Shown here one piece after another: positions 25,680 to 37,959 of a DNA stretch of 64,000 nucleotides; position 1 is the first letter of the stretch, and the number at the start of each line of letters is the position of its first letter. The position numbers and the translations under genes were made by a program. The notes beneath the pieces are model-generated. The model searched no databases, was not told where the DNA came from, and saw only the letters and a list, made by a program, of their open reading frames with translations. Origin of the DNA: Kryptolebias marmoratus (taxonomy: Eukaryota > Chordata > Actinopteri > Cyprinodontiformes > Rivulidae). The stretch lies in assembly GCF_001649575.2 (NCBI RefSeq), contig NC_051430.1:12051232-12115231 (forward strand). The letters run 5' to 3'.

Positions 25680-26960
25680 AACCACAATCCTAAAAAGGTT
25701 GAGCCACTCTGTAAAATGTAAATAGAAATTGATGATTTTCACATTGGAACAAAGTAAACATATCAAACATTTAAATGAAAAAACTGTCCCATTTTTCTGT
25801 TGTTGGGTGGGTGGGGGGGTTAATTTTGAACATGGTGACAGCAACACATCTCAAAATAGTTGGGGCAGGGCAACAAAAAGCTGTAAAAGTAAGTGGTACT
25901 CATAAGAAACAGCATTTTGCAACAAATTAGGTGAACTGGCAGCAGGTCAGTAAAAAGACTGCGTATAAAGAAGCATTTTAGAGAGGCTGAATCTGTCAGA
26001 AGTAAAGATGGGCAGAGGTTCACCAGTCTGTGAAAAACTGCAGCTGAGATTAGTGGAACAATTTCAGAATAATGTTCCTCAATGGAAAGTTGGGAAAACT
26101 TTGAATAACCAATCATCTACAGTTTATAGTATTGTCAAAAGAAATCTCAGTGTGCCTAAAAGTCAATATTGGATGCTTGTGAAATTTCAGCTCTCAGGAA
26201 CAACTGCATTAAAAACAGGTCTGATTCTGTAATACTCATCATGGCATGGGCTCAGGAACACTTCCACAAGTCACTGTCTGTAAACACAGTTCACTGTGCC
26301 GTCCACAAATGCTGGTTAAAGCTCTATCACGCAAAGAAGAAGCCGTATGTGAACACCACCCAAAAATGCTGTCATCTTCTCTGGACCAAAGCTCATTTAA
26401 AATGGAATGAGGCAAAGTGGGAAACTGTTCTGCTGTCAGATGAATTGAAATTTCAAGTTCTTTTTGGAAACCCCGTCCTCCATGCTAAAGAGGAGAGGCG
26501 CCATCCTGCCTGGTATCAGTGCACATTTCAAAAGGCCTGCCTCTCTGATGGTATGGGGGTGCATTAATGTCTCTGGCATGAACAGCTCGTACATCTGGAA
26601 AGGCACCGTCAATGCAAAAAAAGTGAATACAGGTTTTAGAAACAACATCTGATCCCATCAAGATGTCATCGTTTTCAGGGAAGGTCTTGCATATTTCAGC
26701 AAGACAAAGTTAAACCACAGACTGCATCCATTACAGCAGCAGGGCTTCGTAGTAGAAGTCTGCCTGTGGTCCAGACCTCTCACCAATTTAAAGCTTTTGA
26801 CTCATCATGAAACATATAAAAAAGAAAATTCAGAACTGCTGAACAGCTAGAATCCTACATCAGAAAAGAAAGGGTCCTCATTTACCTATAAAAACTCCAG
26901 CAGCTGCTCTCCTCAGTTCCTAGATGTTTTGTTCTTTTTGAGCAAGTTAAAAATGAAACC
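25680..26960 (+). pseudogene. Tc1/mariner transposon with decayed transposase
   Basis: The left end (AATCCTAAAAAGGTTGAGCC near 25687, AACACATCTCAAAATAGTTG near 25843) resembles termini of Tc1-like elements of zebrafish and other fish. The transposase reads from MGRGSPVCEKLQLRLVEQF at 26008 in shifting frames, through AWAQEHFHKSLSVNT (from about 26244), LLSDELKF (first catalytic Asp, about 26432-26455) and QQDKVKPQ (second Asp, about 26698-26721), to a degraded SPI region. At least two frameshifts and several stops make it inactive. The right terminal inverted repeat is not recognisable. Confidence 0.85.
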
Positions 26961-27672
26961 AAATATATGTTGTATATAAAATGACTCCTGCCTGCTCAGA
27001 GCCATAAGCATAAAAAAAATACTTTGTAATTCAAGGAATTACATTTGCTGTTGTTGTTGCTGATTGTGTTTTATGTCCATTCATGTTGCCTGAGTTCCCA
27101 GCTTGACCTCAACCTTTTCATTAAACAGCTACGTCACCAACTGAACCAACTGGGATCTATTCCTGGCCTTTTCTTCTGCAGAGCGCAGCTTGTGGAGAGT
27201 GTGTGCATCTCCTTGTCTTTCACTAGACAATGTCTAGACACGGGATAATTGCAGGCATCACCGAACACTCAGCTGCTGCCTGAAGCCCCATGGGAGTTGA
27301 GGTGGACTTTGAAAAGGAAGCGGCCATCAGTCAGTGAGGGGCTCAAACCCCTCCCGAGTGTGTGTGTGAGTGTAAAAAGTAAATAAGTAAATCGTTGCCA
27401 TTCACTGTACGCGTTTCGGGGCAAACTTGAATCTAGGTACGGGCGAGAGGGAGAAAGCGAAAGAGCGCTTGCAACTGCGGACGGGGTGACTTCATCAGAA
27501 AAAAATGCACCCCGTCCCGTTTGCTGCGCTTGTGTTGATGGACCAAAATGACCGGCTGCCAACACTTTACAAGAACATGAGCATATTCTTCACTTCTATC
27601 TGCTTTCAAGGCTTTTAGCGCCTGCAAAACTGTTGTCTGGGTCAAACTCTTTTCTATGCTTTGACTGTGTGA

Positions 27673-27711
<39 letters not shown>

Positions 27712-28532
27712 AGTTGAGGGGGGAGCTGTTGGTTGGTTTCTGGGAGCTGGATTCGGTTAGAGCACGAACTGATCTCAGTGGGGGTGGATAGGATGCAAGA
27801 TAACTGAATCCTGTTGGGGCAGGCCACCTTCTGTCTGCTCCAGGTGTCTGTTCTTGTTTCAGGCTGACAAAGACTGGTAAAACTGATTGTTGCGTTCACC
27901 GGTTGGCACCGTTTCCCTGTGAGCTTTGTTGGTGTGTGTTTAATCACTAAATCAGCAGCCAAAGTATGTCTAAACTGAAAGTTGCTACCTAATGGCAGAT
28001 TTGATGTGTTGTTGTAGATCCCTTCGTACTTCAGACTCCCTAAGCCGGACATAGCCCTGAAAAGTAGCGCCGTATCTTGCGGGAAGATCAGTCTGAAAGT
28101 CGAGCGCACCAAAAAGTTGCAATTCCAGTGCACCGCATTTTATTTTAGGACCCAACAAAGTCCGCCACCCTCTACATCTCTACAACTGACGCCATTTCAC
28201 AGAAATTCCAGACAACTGGCGCCTGAGCTCTGCCTCCAAGAAGGACATGATGAATAGGACACACCCTTGGTATGCTTGTGAATGGCAGAATATATGGCAC
28301 ACTGCAGCGCGTAACAGCCTAGATTCATTACAGCCTCTAGTCCCAGCTCTTTTCAGCCTTGTTTTTGCCTCTGCCTCTCTCTTCCCCCCTTGCGTTTCAT
28401 GCAGCTCGCCTATTTTTAAAAGCCTGAGTTTTGAGTGAAATACTCTGAGGCACCAGTAAGGCGAGCTACAGCTCTTTTCCAGAGCTGGTTCCTGATCCAC
28501 CTCTTTGTTGTGGTCTATGCATGCCTTCCCTG

Positions 28533-28559
28533 GTCACGTGACGCCGTTGCTATGGCAAC
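28533..28559. promoter_or_regulatory. CLEAR-type E-box next to an RFX X-box
   Basis: GTCACGTGAC at 28533-28542 is a perfect palindrome matching the TFEB/USF E-box (CLEAR) consensus. Three bases later GTTGCTATGGCAAC (28546-28559) matches the RFX X-box (reverse strand GTTGCCATAGCAAC). Downstream to about 28740 is purine-rich and leads to an ATG at 28743 opening a 46-codon frame. This may be a promoter or enhancer. Binding is inferred from motif match only. Confidence 0.45.
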
Positions 28560-30604
28560 TCCGGTTTGAGTAATCATTTGCGTTACGACCTTTATTCCCT
28601 TGAGGAAAGGGGAGGGCGGGGGGAGGTTAGACTGAGCCTGTAGAAAGAGAGAGCAAGAGCAAAAAGAAAAGAGAGGCAGAAGGGGAGCGGCGGAGAGGCA
28701 CAGGGAAGGAAAAACGGCAAAAACAACCACCATAGAAGGAAAATGTTCGCCTTCTTTGCCTCTGAATTCCACGTTTTATCTTTTTGCCTTAACAGTGAGG
28801 CCCAGCTTCTGCCTCATTGTGTTCAAAAAGACAAAAAGCTACTGCTAAAATCTTGTGTTTGCTTCATTTTTACCACTGTCTAATATGTTGTGACTGAGGC
28901 AAGAGAAGTCAGTTTGCTTTGAGAGACAGCAGGCATGTATGTTTCATAAAAGCCTACACACACACGCAGAGACAGACGCACACACACCTCCCCTTCATTT
29001 CTTCTTGGAGCGAAGGCAGTACTGTGCCACATGTGCAAGTCTCAGCAGAAACAGATTCTGTATGTTCCTGTTTCTTGCTCTCCCGGCTGCGTTGTCATGG
29101 CTACCAAGCTAGTCCACCAAGGCATGCAGCTCCTCTGTCTCTTCCTCTCTCGCTCTCGCTCTTTCCACCGTTGGGTGATTCAACCCATCAGTTGGGTTGT
29201 GTCATCTCCTAGATGGGAGTCTGCTGCTCCCACGTCTCCTAAATGGACTTTTTCAGCTCAGGCTTGTGTTCCTGTTGGAGGCGAGTTTGAGAAAATGAAA
29301 CAGTTGTGTGTGTTGCGCAATTAATGGGGGGAATTTTGTTAGTTTCTTTCACCAGAAATAGGAAAGAAGGGTGTGGTGGTGGTGGTGGTGGTGGGAGGGG
29401 GGGGTCCAAGAACTGACAGGAGGTGGGCTCAACTGGGGGGGCTGCTGGTGATAGACACCATGGGGGGATGTGTGCGGTTCTGGTGGAGGTGGTGCTGGCT
29501 GCTTCCAGGTGCCTGTGACTGGGGGTGAATATGAATGAGGGGAGCCCCGTTTCTCCTGAGATGGCGGCTGGGGAGAGAGCTGCTAAAACCAGAGACCAGT
29601 GGAGCCTGGCTGGATGAAGGCCCCCACAAGCTGCTGACAGGAGCTGGAGCTAGCCATCACGTTAATTAGCGTTTTTACTCTTGCAGCAGCGAATGGGGGA
29701 GTGGGTTAGAGAGGGATGTGGGGGTGGTATATGACTCACAGACACAGTATGGTTTATTCATGATGGAGGAAGGGTGTGCGTGTGTGTGTGTGGAAGAGAG
29801 TGTGGTAGAAAGACTGGGAAAGAGAGAGGAAACAGACATTTGATTCGCACACAGTTTTGTGTTTGTGTGTATGTTGTTAGCATGTTGGCACCAAGCCAAT
29901 ATGTTATTGTTTTGAATATAATACCAGGCACTCATTGAGATTTTTGTCCCATTTTGAGCTGTAATTTGAAGTTTCTTTCATTCGGAATTAGATCTTCTCT
30001 CTGATCTGTTCTCCTTAACACTACGCATTATTTTCTGTTTCCTGTAGAAATGAGACATTATTGATCGCCTGCTTTTGAGGCCTGTCTGGGAAGCTTCAGA
30101 CTGATGAAACAGGTCCGGGGTGCCTCTCTTATAGGTGACCTGACCTTGTCTTCTCTGTCTCAGCTCCCGACAGTGATCCTCGCCCCTTTGAGGGATGCGC
30201 GCGATCAATAGATTGGTCTTTTCCACACACCAATCACCCAGAATTCCCTCATCCATCCAGAGCTGAGGAGGAGATCTGCTGCAATACGCAGAACATTCCA
30301 GAAGACTCTTCATACCACATATGATCGCTTAGGTGTTTGTGTGTGTGTGTGTGTGTGTACAGAGGCTAAAAGAGGAGGTAACATTACAACTACGGTTTGG
30401 TTTAATTGTCTCCTCCTGTCATCAGTGACGACTACAACCTGTGTTATTGGCATATCTGCATTCTGCCTGCACTGCAGAGCCACACCACTCGTAGCATTTT
30501 CTCTCCCAAGAGCGGCAGGGCCCATGCCTCATAAATACAAACACAATCTCTCCTACACCTCCTGACTGCAGGACAGGGTTCCACACATATCTGCCCGTGG
30601 AGCT

Positions 30605-30960
30605 CAGCCCATTTGCATACATATTAAAGTGACGCCTCAGAAAAAAGGAAGAGAGAGAAAGAAGGGGGATGAGGGGAAGGGAGGAGAGGTGGTGGTGGTG
30701 GTGGTGGTGGTGGGGGAAAGAGAGCGCCGGGTATATGCAAACAAGGCTTTCATCTAATATGCAAGAAGCGGCATTGCTCTGGCATAAATCTGCATCTGAG
30801 CTCAGGCAAAAGAGAGCAGAACCCATTTGACAGTAAATGGGCTGGGGATGACTGTCAGATGCACAGGGGAACACTGTGTTACCCCACGGAGAACAGCGGC
30901 GATTGATCAGTACGACATGTCACTTTATGGCAAGAACTACAAGATTGCAATAGTGCACGC
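30605..30960. promoter_or_regulatory. Candidate enhancer with octamer and MEIS-type motifs
   Basis: ATTTGCAT (30611-30618) is an exact POU octamer. ATGCAAA (30735-30741) and a related ATGCAAG near 30760 are variants. TGACAG occurs inside the inverted repeat CCCATTTGACAGTAAATGGG (30822-30841), and CTGTCA follows at 30852-30857. The sequence is unique-looking. Conservation could not be checked. Confidence 0.35.
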
Positions 30961-31389
30961 AAAGTGCAAAATTAAATGTATTATTGAAGAAAATGTTCTG
31001 TCGGGATAGCTTGAAATGCGTAATAAAATGGTTTGACGTGTGCGATTTTCTCATTTGTATTTATTTTTATTAGTAATCATCACAATATTTAAAAAGTTCT
31101 CAAAACAGCACATGACTGTTTCACATCGTTTTCAGCTTTTATGCTAAGCTAGGCTAATTGCCGGCTGATGGTTGCTTGCTTTATGTTTGCTTATCGTAAT
31201 AGTTCTTTCCTAAAACAAACTCATTTAAATACTTTTGTTTGTATGCAGGCAGTTAAGTTCAAGAGAAAGTACTGGGGGCCTCATGGCTATTTCACACTTT
31301 TCACCCCCATCCGACATTCTTTCTCATTTCCAATTCGTAGCTTCCTGTACAACTTTGTATCCGGTGACGTAGTTGCCCAATTCATACGT

Positions 31390-31932
31390 GAAACCATAAA
31401 GAAAAGGTTTCAAAAGCAAACAGAACGTCTCATTATTACCCTTGACAGAATGGTTCCACAAATCAGGCAACAAATTGGCCATTGGAGCTTTGCTGTCCAA
31501 TTAAGCCTGTAAAATTTAGGTGTTGTGTTTGACCAATCAGTGCTCCAAAACAGACTTTTTTCCTGCTTTTCTTCTTTTCTTTTTTTTTTTTTTACTAGAA
31601 AAATCCTTTCAAATTAAGAATGCTGGTGTTAAAGCCTGAATTAGAGAGGCTTTTGTTTCTCCCCATTTAGATTACTGTAATGCAAATTTCTGTTTTCTTT
31701 TCCAGTTATTAAAGAAAATATCACTTCCAGATGGAGCTGCACTGTGATGCAGCTGTTAACACTGTTGCTTCACAGCAAGAAGATCGTGGGTTACCAACTC
31801 GGCTGGGGGCTTTCTGTGCGGCGTTTGCATGCTCTCCCTCTGTGTGGGGTTTTCTCAGAGCGCTCCCGTTTCCTGCCACAGTTCAAAAACATGCAGGTTC
31901 GGTTAATTGGAGATTCTAAATTGGCCGTATAG

Positions 31933-31972
<40 letters not shown>

Positions 31973-32670
31973 ACGGTTGTTTGTCTTGCGCGTCTCTGTG
32001 TTGGCCCCGTGATGGACTGGCGACCTTTCCAGGATGTACCCCACCTCTCATTCATTGACTGCCAGACACGGGCACCAGCACCCCCAGTCCCCCCCCTACC
32101 CCACCCTCACAACTCTGAACAAGAGTACGAGGGACCAGGAAATGGATGGATGGATTTCCAGATGGTGCAAAACACTGTAGCAACAGAAAGAAGAGCGCCG
32201 GACTCCGGTTTTATTGTCTCTTCGCAGGTTACTGGGCAAAATAAAATAAAAATAATAATAATTTTACTAATGCTGAAATTGTTTTGTATTTCAGATGGAC
32301 AGCTCAGCTTGGACCCACATGTCATCTTACTAGAAATCATTTGTAGGTCCTTTTAAACGGATTTAAGACACAGAAGGTGGAGGGTGGTGGTGGGGGTCGC
32401 TTCTTTCAGGCAGTTGCTCCTCTGCTGTGGAGTGAGCTTACCTTTATATTACATGTTATTGATCGGGTTAATTCCTTTAGGGGGCTGCTAAAGTCTCTTA
32501 TTTAGACAAGCTTTTAGTTTTGAAGGACTTTATTAGGCCACTTTGTCTTTATTTCTTTAGCTTTTTATATTGTTTTTTTTTTCCAAATGTATTTCTTTAC
32601 TTTAATTTTGTTTAGCTATTTGAAGATGACTTTTTTTTAGGCTTGTGCTAAAATAAACCATTTCTACCTA
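31390..32670 (+). mobile_element. L2-type LINE fragment, interrupted by a SINE
   Basis: The decayed reverse-transcriptase C-terminal part reads in several frames: TERLIITLDRMVPQIRQQIG (about 31418-31477), NLGVVFDQS (from about 31513), EAFVSPHLDYCNA (near 31647-31685), then, beyond the SINE, QMVQNTVATERRAPDSG (about 32160-32210). These match the segment order of L2-family LINEs. Stops and frameshifts make it inactive. The long plus-strand frame 31168-31512 overlaps this fragment. Confidence 0.75.
31735..32155 (+). mobile_element. tRNA-derived SINE with perfect target-site duplication
   Basis: Full-length SINE with a box B-like region (GTGGGTTACCAACTC, near 31786-31800), the family body (GTTTGCATGCTCTCCC; AAAAACATGCAGGTTCGGTT) and a GGAT-repeat tail. 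It is flanked on both sides by TTCCAGATGG (31725-31734 and 32156-32165), a 10-bp target-site duplication that proves retroposition into the surrounding LINE. A (GT)n tract (about 31934-31971) lies inside. Confidence 0.85.
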
Positions 32671-32904
32671 ATTACTTCACTTAAAATGCAATTATGGTAG
32701 CAGTTCCTGTGACGCAGGCACAAACTATAACGTGTACGTTCTCCAGTGTGAGAGCTACGAGAATGAACCTGAAGGTCTGAAGTCAAAACAGTTCCTACGA
32801 CTTATGAATTGATGAATTCTGTCTTCACCGTCTCGGCGGCTTTGGCTAATTTCTACTTTCTGGTTAGTGTGCTGGTATTCCCTCTGATAATAATTAAAAT
32901 ATTT

Positions 32905-33520
32905 AAAGGCCTAGCATTCCTTCGAAAAGCACACATCACACGTTGCCTTTCATGCCAGAATTAAAAAAAAAAAAAAAAAGATTATTTTGTGAAACGACAT
33001 AGTGATATCTCACGGGACATCGCAAGATCTTATCTAGTCTTGGAGTATGTTTTGGGAATGACTCTTAGCTACAGCCTCGCCAAATTTAGCTCAATATGTG
33101 TAAAACTGACAAAACTACAGCCAATTTTGTGTTTTTTCTAAGGCTGATTAATTGTGGCAGCCATCTTGTGTTGGGATGACTCCAAAAGGTAATCAGTTGT
33201 AGATTTAAACCCAATGATTCCTCCCTCAGAGTTTCAGTGAAATCCATTCTGTGGTTCTTGAAATATTTTGCTAACAGACAGATACTGTTAATTTCAGTTT
33301 TAAACAAATAAGCCATCTGTTAGCCCTCAGAGTATGTACTGGGAATGACTCTCAGCTACTTTCACACAAAATTTTAGCTCAACATTTGTAAACAATTAAT
33401 TGAGTTGTGGCCATTTTTGTGTTGGCCATCTTGAATTAGGCTGACTCCAAAAGTGAATTAGTTGTAGCTGAATGTCCAATGATTACTTTGTTTGTAGAAT
33501 ATTGAAATCTTGCCTTTGCT
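32905..33520 (-). repeat. Modular interspersed repeat, copy 4
   Basis: Reverse orientation. The family end (CTAGCATTCCTTCGAA) is at about 32917 and two modules follow, with CTCAGCTAC / CTTAGCTAC landmarks near 33066 and 33350 and the GGCAGCCATCTT motif at 33156-33167. Confidence 0.65.
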
Positions 33521-35164
33521 TTAACTCTTTTCTCTCAGAGATGAAATAAGTTCTAATGTTGTTTTTTATATTTGTCATTTATAGGCTTTGCTGTTTAGGA
33601 ATTTTATACAAATGGACAAATAATCTATGAAACATTAACATCGCATCTATCCTAGAAATGATTTCAGCCTGCTTATTACCCCAGTCTGGGAACACACAGC
33701 CGAATTTAAGAGGCCCGTGCCCAGTTGCACAAAGAATTAGCTCTCTGCTGTTAGTGCCTGTGCCACGTCCGCTCACCTGACAGAGACACACTTAAGTGGG
33801 ATGCTTAAAAATGTGCCAAAACAATCATGGCATGCCGAGTTCAATAAGCATAAATAAGCTCTCCAGAGTTATTCCAGTAATTGCCATTTACCAGTCAATC
33901 AGGTACATTTCAAAACAAGCTAGATGCGACGGCGCAGATCACAGCAGGTAATAAAATTCCAAAAAATGGCTGCCATAGAACGAGATAAACCAGATCCAAA
34001 CACCGGACGAGTTCTCTGATGCACCACCTCTGCTCAGCGCACCTTTCAAACTGGTTTTGGAATAAGTGGATGCGTTTTGCATCAGCTTTAAGGGTAAAAA
34101 TCAAACCATCTCGGCTTGTGAAGATCTGCAGTTAACCAGCCTATTTGTCTTTGAGTCATTTAAGGAATTTAAATTAAGTTATAACGCTTTAAGACACATT
34201 AGGCTGTTTCGGTTATGTTGTTAATAAAGATTTGCTGTAATGTTGAAAGTTGTAAAAAAATAAAACTTTTCTTTTTTTACTTAAATCACACATTAAAATA
34301 TGATTATAGAAGGTAATTTTACAGTGGTACATGCATAAAGATCTGATATTTAAAATATTACAAACAGTCTGACAGTCACAAAAAGTTAATTTAGCCACTT
34401 CATTACGATGTGGCGTGAGAAATCCACTTAGTCGAAGCAGAACTTGGTGTGACATCTCCGGACGATTTATTAATCATCCCTGCAGCAGTGCTTGACATCT
34501 CTTAAAGCAAGGTGTTCTGCCTATCAGCTTAATATCCTGGCTGTGCATTGATTAAATCACTGCATTTGTTTGTCAGGTAGGAAGCAAGAGCGCAGAGGAT
34601 GGCAACACTTCGCTTTGTGAGACTTATCGGCCATCTTGGCCGTAAACGAGGAGTCGTGAGTCAAGTTTGTCTGCACGAACAAATGTCACACGGACAGAAA
34701 AAAATAATTAGGAATTCTCTTCGAGATACATCTGCTAATGGAGAAGCAGGAACTTGTAAATGATGAATCTGTATTAAAATAGTGTTAGTTTAGTCCTTTT
34801 GTTAACTGGTTCTACCTTATCTCTGTTTTGTAACCAACTCAGCAACTGGTTCAAATAGTCATCAAATAAAAACGAAAGAGTTTATCATATTTTAACATGT
34901 TTTATTTTCAATACATTAAACTCAAACTGTGAAAGTGCGTCTTTGCATGAATCTGGATTGTGTCCTAAATAAGTTTGTGGAAAGAAGGGTCTTATGTGAA
35001 TGTTGTCCCCGGGCTTTCACATGACCAAGGCCTCATTTATGTTTAGATCAGCTGTGCCTGAGCTGCCCTTGGAGGAGTAACACTCCAGTTCAGAGGGGAA
35101 CAACAGCGTCTGTGGCTGTCTGCAAGCTTTGCTTTTAGGTGTCACAATTTATTATTATCGATTG
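33521..35164. other. Gene-free interval
   Basis: AT-rich sequence between two modular repeat copies. No coding exon, RNA gene or named repeat was recognised. Confidence 0.4.
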
Positions 35165-35640
35165 TCGCCATGAAAGGTGTGCAGTATTGTCGTTGCATGT
35201 GCCCGTGTGTGGTTGTGTGTGCTAGTTTGTCTGTCTGTTAAGAAAATTTCTCATGAACTACTGGATGGATTTTAATGAAACTCTCAGAAAGTCTTCACTG
35301 GATGTACATCGGCAGCTGATCAACTTTTGAAGTCAACCCAGTTCCAAATGACAACCACAGCTAATTGGCTTCTAGAAAGCCAATCAAATGGCTATGAATT
35401 TTAAAGATATTAAGCTAAAATTTGGACCAGTAGTAGCTGAGAGTCTTCCCCAACACATACTGCTAAGAGTTTGTGTGAGATCTCGCGATATTGCATACAC
35501 CCGCACATAACGTTTTTTTTTTGAGATTTGATCAAAACCGTTGTATCTACCTCGTTTTTCAACATTTGATGATCCTAGTTTAAAAGTCTAACGTGAAAGG
35601 CAGCGGGAGATATGCATGCCTTCAGGGAACGCTCAGCCTT
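35165..35640 (+). repeat. Modular interspersed repeat, copy 5
   Basis: One module (AACTACTGGATGGATTTTAA near 35257, TAGTAGCTGAGAGTC near 35430) plus the family end near 35600-35635. A SINE lies immediately downstream. Confidence 0.65.
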
Positions 35641-35649
35641 TAATAATGG

Positions 35650-36003
35650 TAGTTACTGCGCAGTGGTAAGAGCTGTCGCCTCCCAGCAGGAAGGTTGCAG
35701 CTTCGCCTCCTGCCTGAAGCCTTTCTGGGTGGAGTTTGCATGTTCTCCCCCGTGCTCACGTGGGTTTACTTCAGTTTCCTCCCACAAACCAAAAACATGC
35801 ATGTTAGGTTGATTTGGAGCTCTAAATTGTCCCTAAGTGTGAGTAAAATGGCGAATGGTTGTTTGTCTCTATGTGTCCCTGTGATGGACTTGTGATCTGT
35901 CCAGGGTGTCCCTCGCCTCTTGCACAGTGACTGCTGGGGTTAGGCACCAGCTCCCCGTGACCCGGAATGGAGAAGAAGGTAAAGAAAATGGATGGATGGA
36001 TGT
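35650..36003 (+). mobile_element. tRNA-derived SINE copy
   Basis: Same family as 31735-32155. GGAGTTTGCATGTTCTCCCC (35730-35749), AAAAACATGCATGTTAGGTT (35791-35810) and a tail of GGAT repeats ending near 36003. It follows directly on modular repeat copy 5. Confidence 0.75.
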
Positions 36004-36249
36004 TTCAGCCATCAGGGCTTTTTCAAAATCTGTATGCTATGAAGAGTCACAGGGCATTTCACAAAGACCAAACTCTATCTATCATTTATCATCTTAAGAA
36101 TCATTATGCTTTAGTACATTTAAAAAACTGATAAAAAGCCATCACAAGAAAAAGAACACAAAAATATACATTTACAATAGATATAATACAAATAGATATT
36201 ATATATAATGACCTATCAGATATATAAACCATCAGGTTATTTATACTTC

Positions 36250-36468
36250 CACTCACTTTCTTTACCTGCTTTTCATCGCAGGGTCATGTGAGGAGCTGGT
36301 GACCTTCTCCAGTGGTCATCAGAGAAGGGGTGCAGTCTGGACAGGTCTTCAGTCCACCACAGGGCCACACAGAGACAAACGACACAAACAACCATTCACA
36401 CCTAGGGACAACTTAGAGTTACCAGTGAACCTAACATGCATGTTTCTGGTCTGTGGGAGAAACCATCA
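36250..36468 (-). mobile_element. tRNA-derived SINE, reverse, 5'-truncated
   Basis: Reverse-oriented family body: CTTTACCTGCTTTTCATCGC (36259-36278), GGACAGGTCTTCAGTCC (36339-36355), CACACCTAGGGACAAC (36397-36412), ending near GGTCTGTGGGAGAAACC (36449-36465). Confidence 0.7.
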
Positions 36469-36539
36469 GATTATAACTCAGTCTAACGAGACAAAGACAA
36501 AGCTGCATGACAGGAATTTCAAATCAAAGTCTACATTTA

Positions 36540-37080
36540 GACCATGAGACGAGAGAGCTTTTAAAAGCGGGATTCCAGTAATGTTCCCTTCTCGAAAGTA
36601 AAACGTCTTAGTCACCTCCTCCAGTAGAAGGGAGACTTTTTTCAGTCTCGGTACATCTTAGGGAGGAAACTGGATGATTCATTTTAACAAAATGTTCTGC
36701 TACTGGACCATTCTTCTTTTTTTTTTTTTTTCACCCGATAGTGCTTCTTATATGTTCAGCACGGCCAGTTTGAAATGTCCTGTTTCTTGTGTCACTTAAA
36801 AGAAAAAAACTGTAAATATCTTTGAGACTAGCTGAAGACCTTTCGATTGTTTTACCTCCCCCTAATGGGAGGAAGGGATTAGTTCAATCACCAATAGGTG
36901 GGTAAATAGGCTGTAATCTTTATAAGCTCTCCAATGCCTCGTCATAATTGTATACTGATCCTAAGAAAGGCCTGAGGGCTGAAACAAACATATATAATAA
37001 TGTTCTAAATTTCCATAAAGAGCTGGAGTGTGCCACATTTTAAAAGTTTTTGGTTAAAGAAGATTGACTGTGACACCAAA
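36540..37080. repeat. Probable retroelement 3' fragment
   Basis: The right part contains AGGCCTGAGGGCTGAAACA (36968-36986) and AAAGAGCTGGAGTGTGCCAC (37017-37036), text shared by many fish retroelement 3' ends. The left part is unassigned. Confidence 0.4.
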
Positions 37081-37599
37081 CATATGTAGGCATGATAAAA
37101 GTTGTTCTGTTTATTAAAATAAAAAAATAGCATAATTGTAAAAGAGACAATCAATGCTCTTGTTGGTACTTTTACAATAATTATACATCAAATAAGATAT
37201 AGTTTACGAACAAGCATCAAAATGCATTAAACTAGATATTATAGTTTCAGTTCATTTTTTTAAATGAACTAATTTAGCCACTGGCTAAGTGTGAGAAAGT
37301 AAATGTAGTTTAAACAGTAAACTACATGGGAGAGTAACAAAAGATGGGTGCAAAATGACACACAGGGTCTTGATTTGTTCCATTTGTGCTCATGAATCGG
37401 ATTTCCAACTCAGAATATTGGTGGTCCCCGACCAGTTCTGATCGTAACATGGCTGCCCTGCCCATGAAAAGCAGGGATAGCTGCAGTAATAAACTTTTAT
37501 TTTCACTTTTGTCAATTTGAATCCTATAAACGCAGTTGCAAAGACAGTGCTTTACAACTTCTAATGGGAAACATTGCTATAAGATGGATTTGCAGAAAA

Positions 37600-37865
37600 C
37601 TTTCCGGGTGTTAGAACTGATTAACATTTGAAGTCAACTCAATTCAAGATGGCCGCCACAGTTTAGCAACCTTAACAAACACAAAAATGGCTACAACTCA
37701 GTCCGTTTTACAACTACTGAGCTAAAATTCAATGTGGTCGTAGCTGAGAGTCATCCTCAACACATATCCAGGGCGCTTACAAATTGTGCAAGATCTTTGC
37801 TTCAAACTTTAGCATGCAAGGCAGCGGGTGATATGCGTTCTTTCACGGGACGCTAGTTTCAAATA
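37600..37865 (+). repeat. Modular interspersed repeat, copy 6 (partial)
   Basis: Short copy with AAGATGGCCGCC at 37646-37657, TAGCTGAGAGTCATCC near 37741 and a GGGTGATATGCGTTC family end near 37826. Confidence 0.65.
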
Positions 37866-37959
37866 ATCACACGATTTTAATAAAGAAGAATAGAGGCTTA
37901 GCCCCTGTGTTTTTCCTCAGTTCGTATTAATAACTGTAAAATAAAAAAGGAAGCCAATA

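Larger units (their letters stand above)
26961..31389. other. Gene-poor interval with regulatory-looking blocks
   Basis: No exon with family similarity was found. Simple repeats include (GT)n at 27675-27707, GGT runs near 29370-29400 and 30690-30711, and (GT)n at 30338-30358. Unique-looking blocks at 28480-28800, 29980-30300 and 30560-30980 carry dense transcription-factor motifs, listed separately. Confidence 0.4.

Noticed and set aside
31168..31512. 114-codon plus frame that looked like a novel protein exon
   Set aside because: Its C-terminal part (TERLIITLDRMVPQIRQQIG) and the sequence right after it (NLGVVFDQS) match the L2 LINE reverse-transcriptase region, so it is retroelement sequence.
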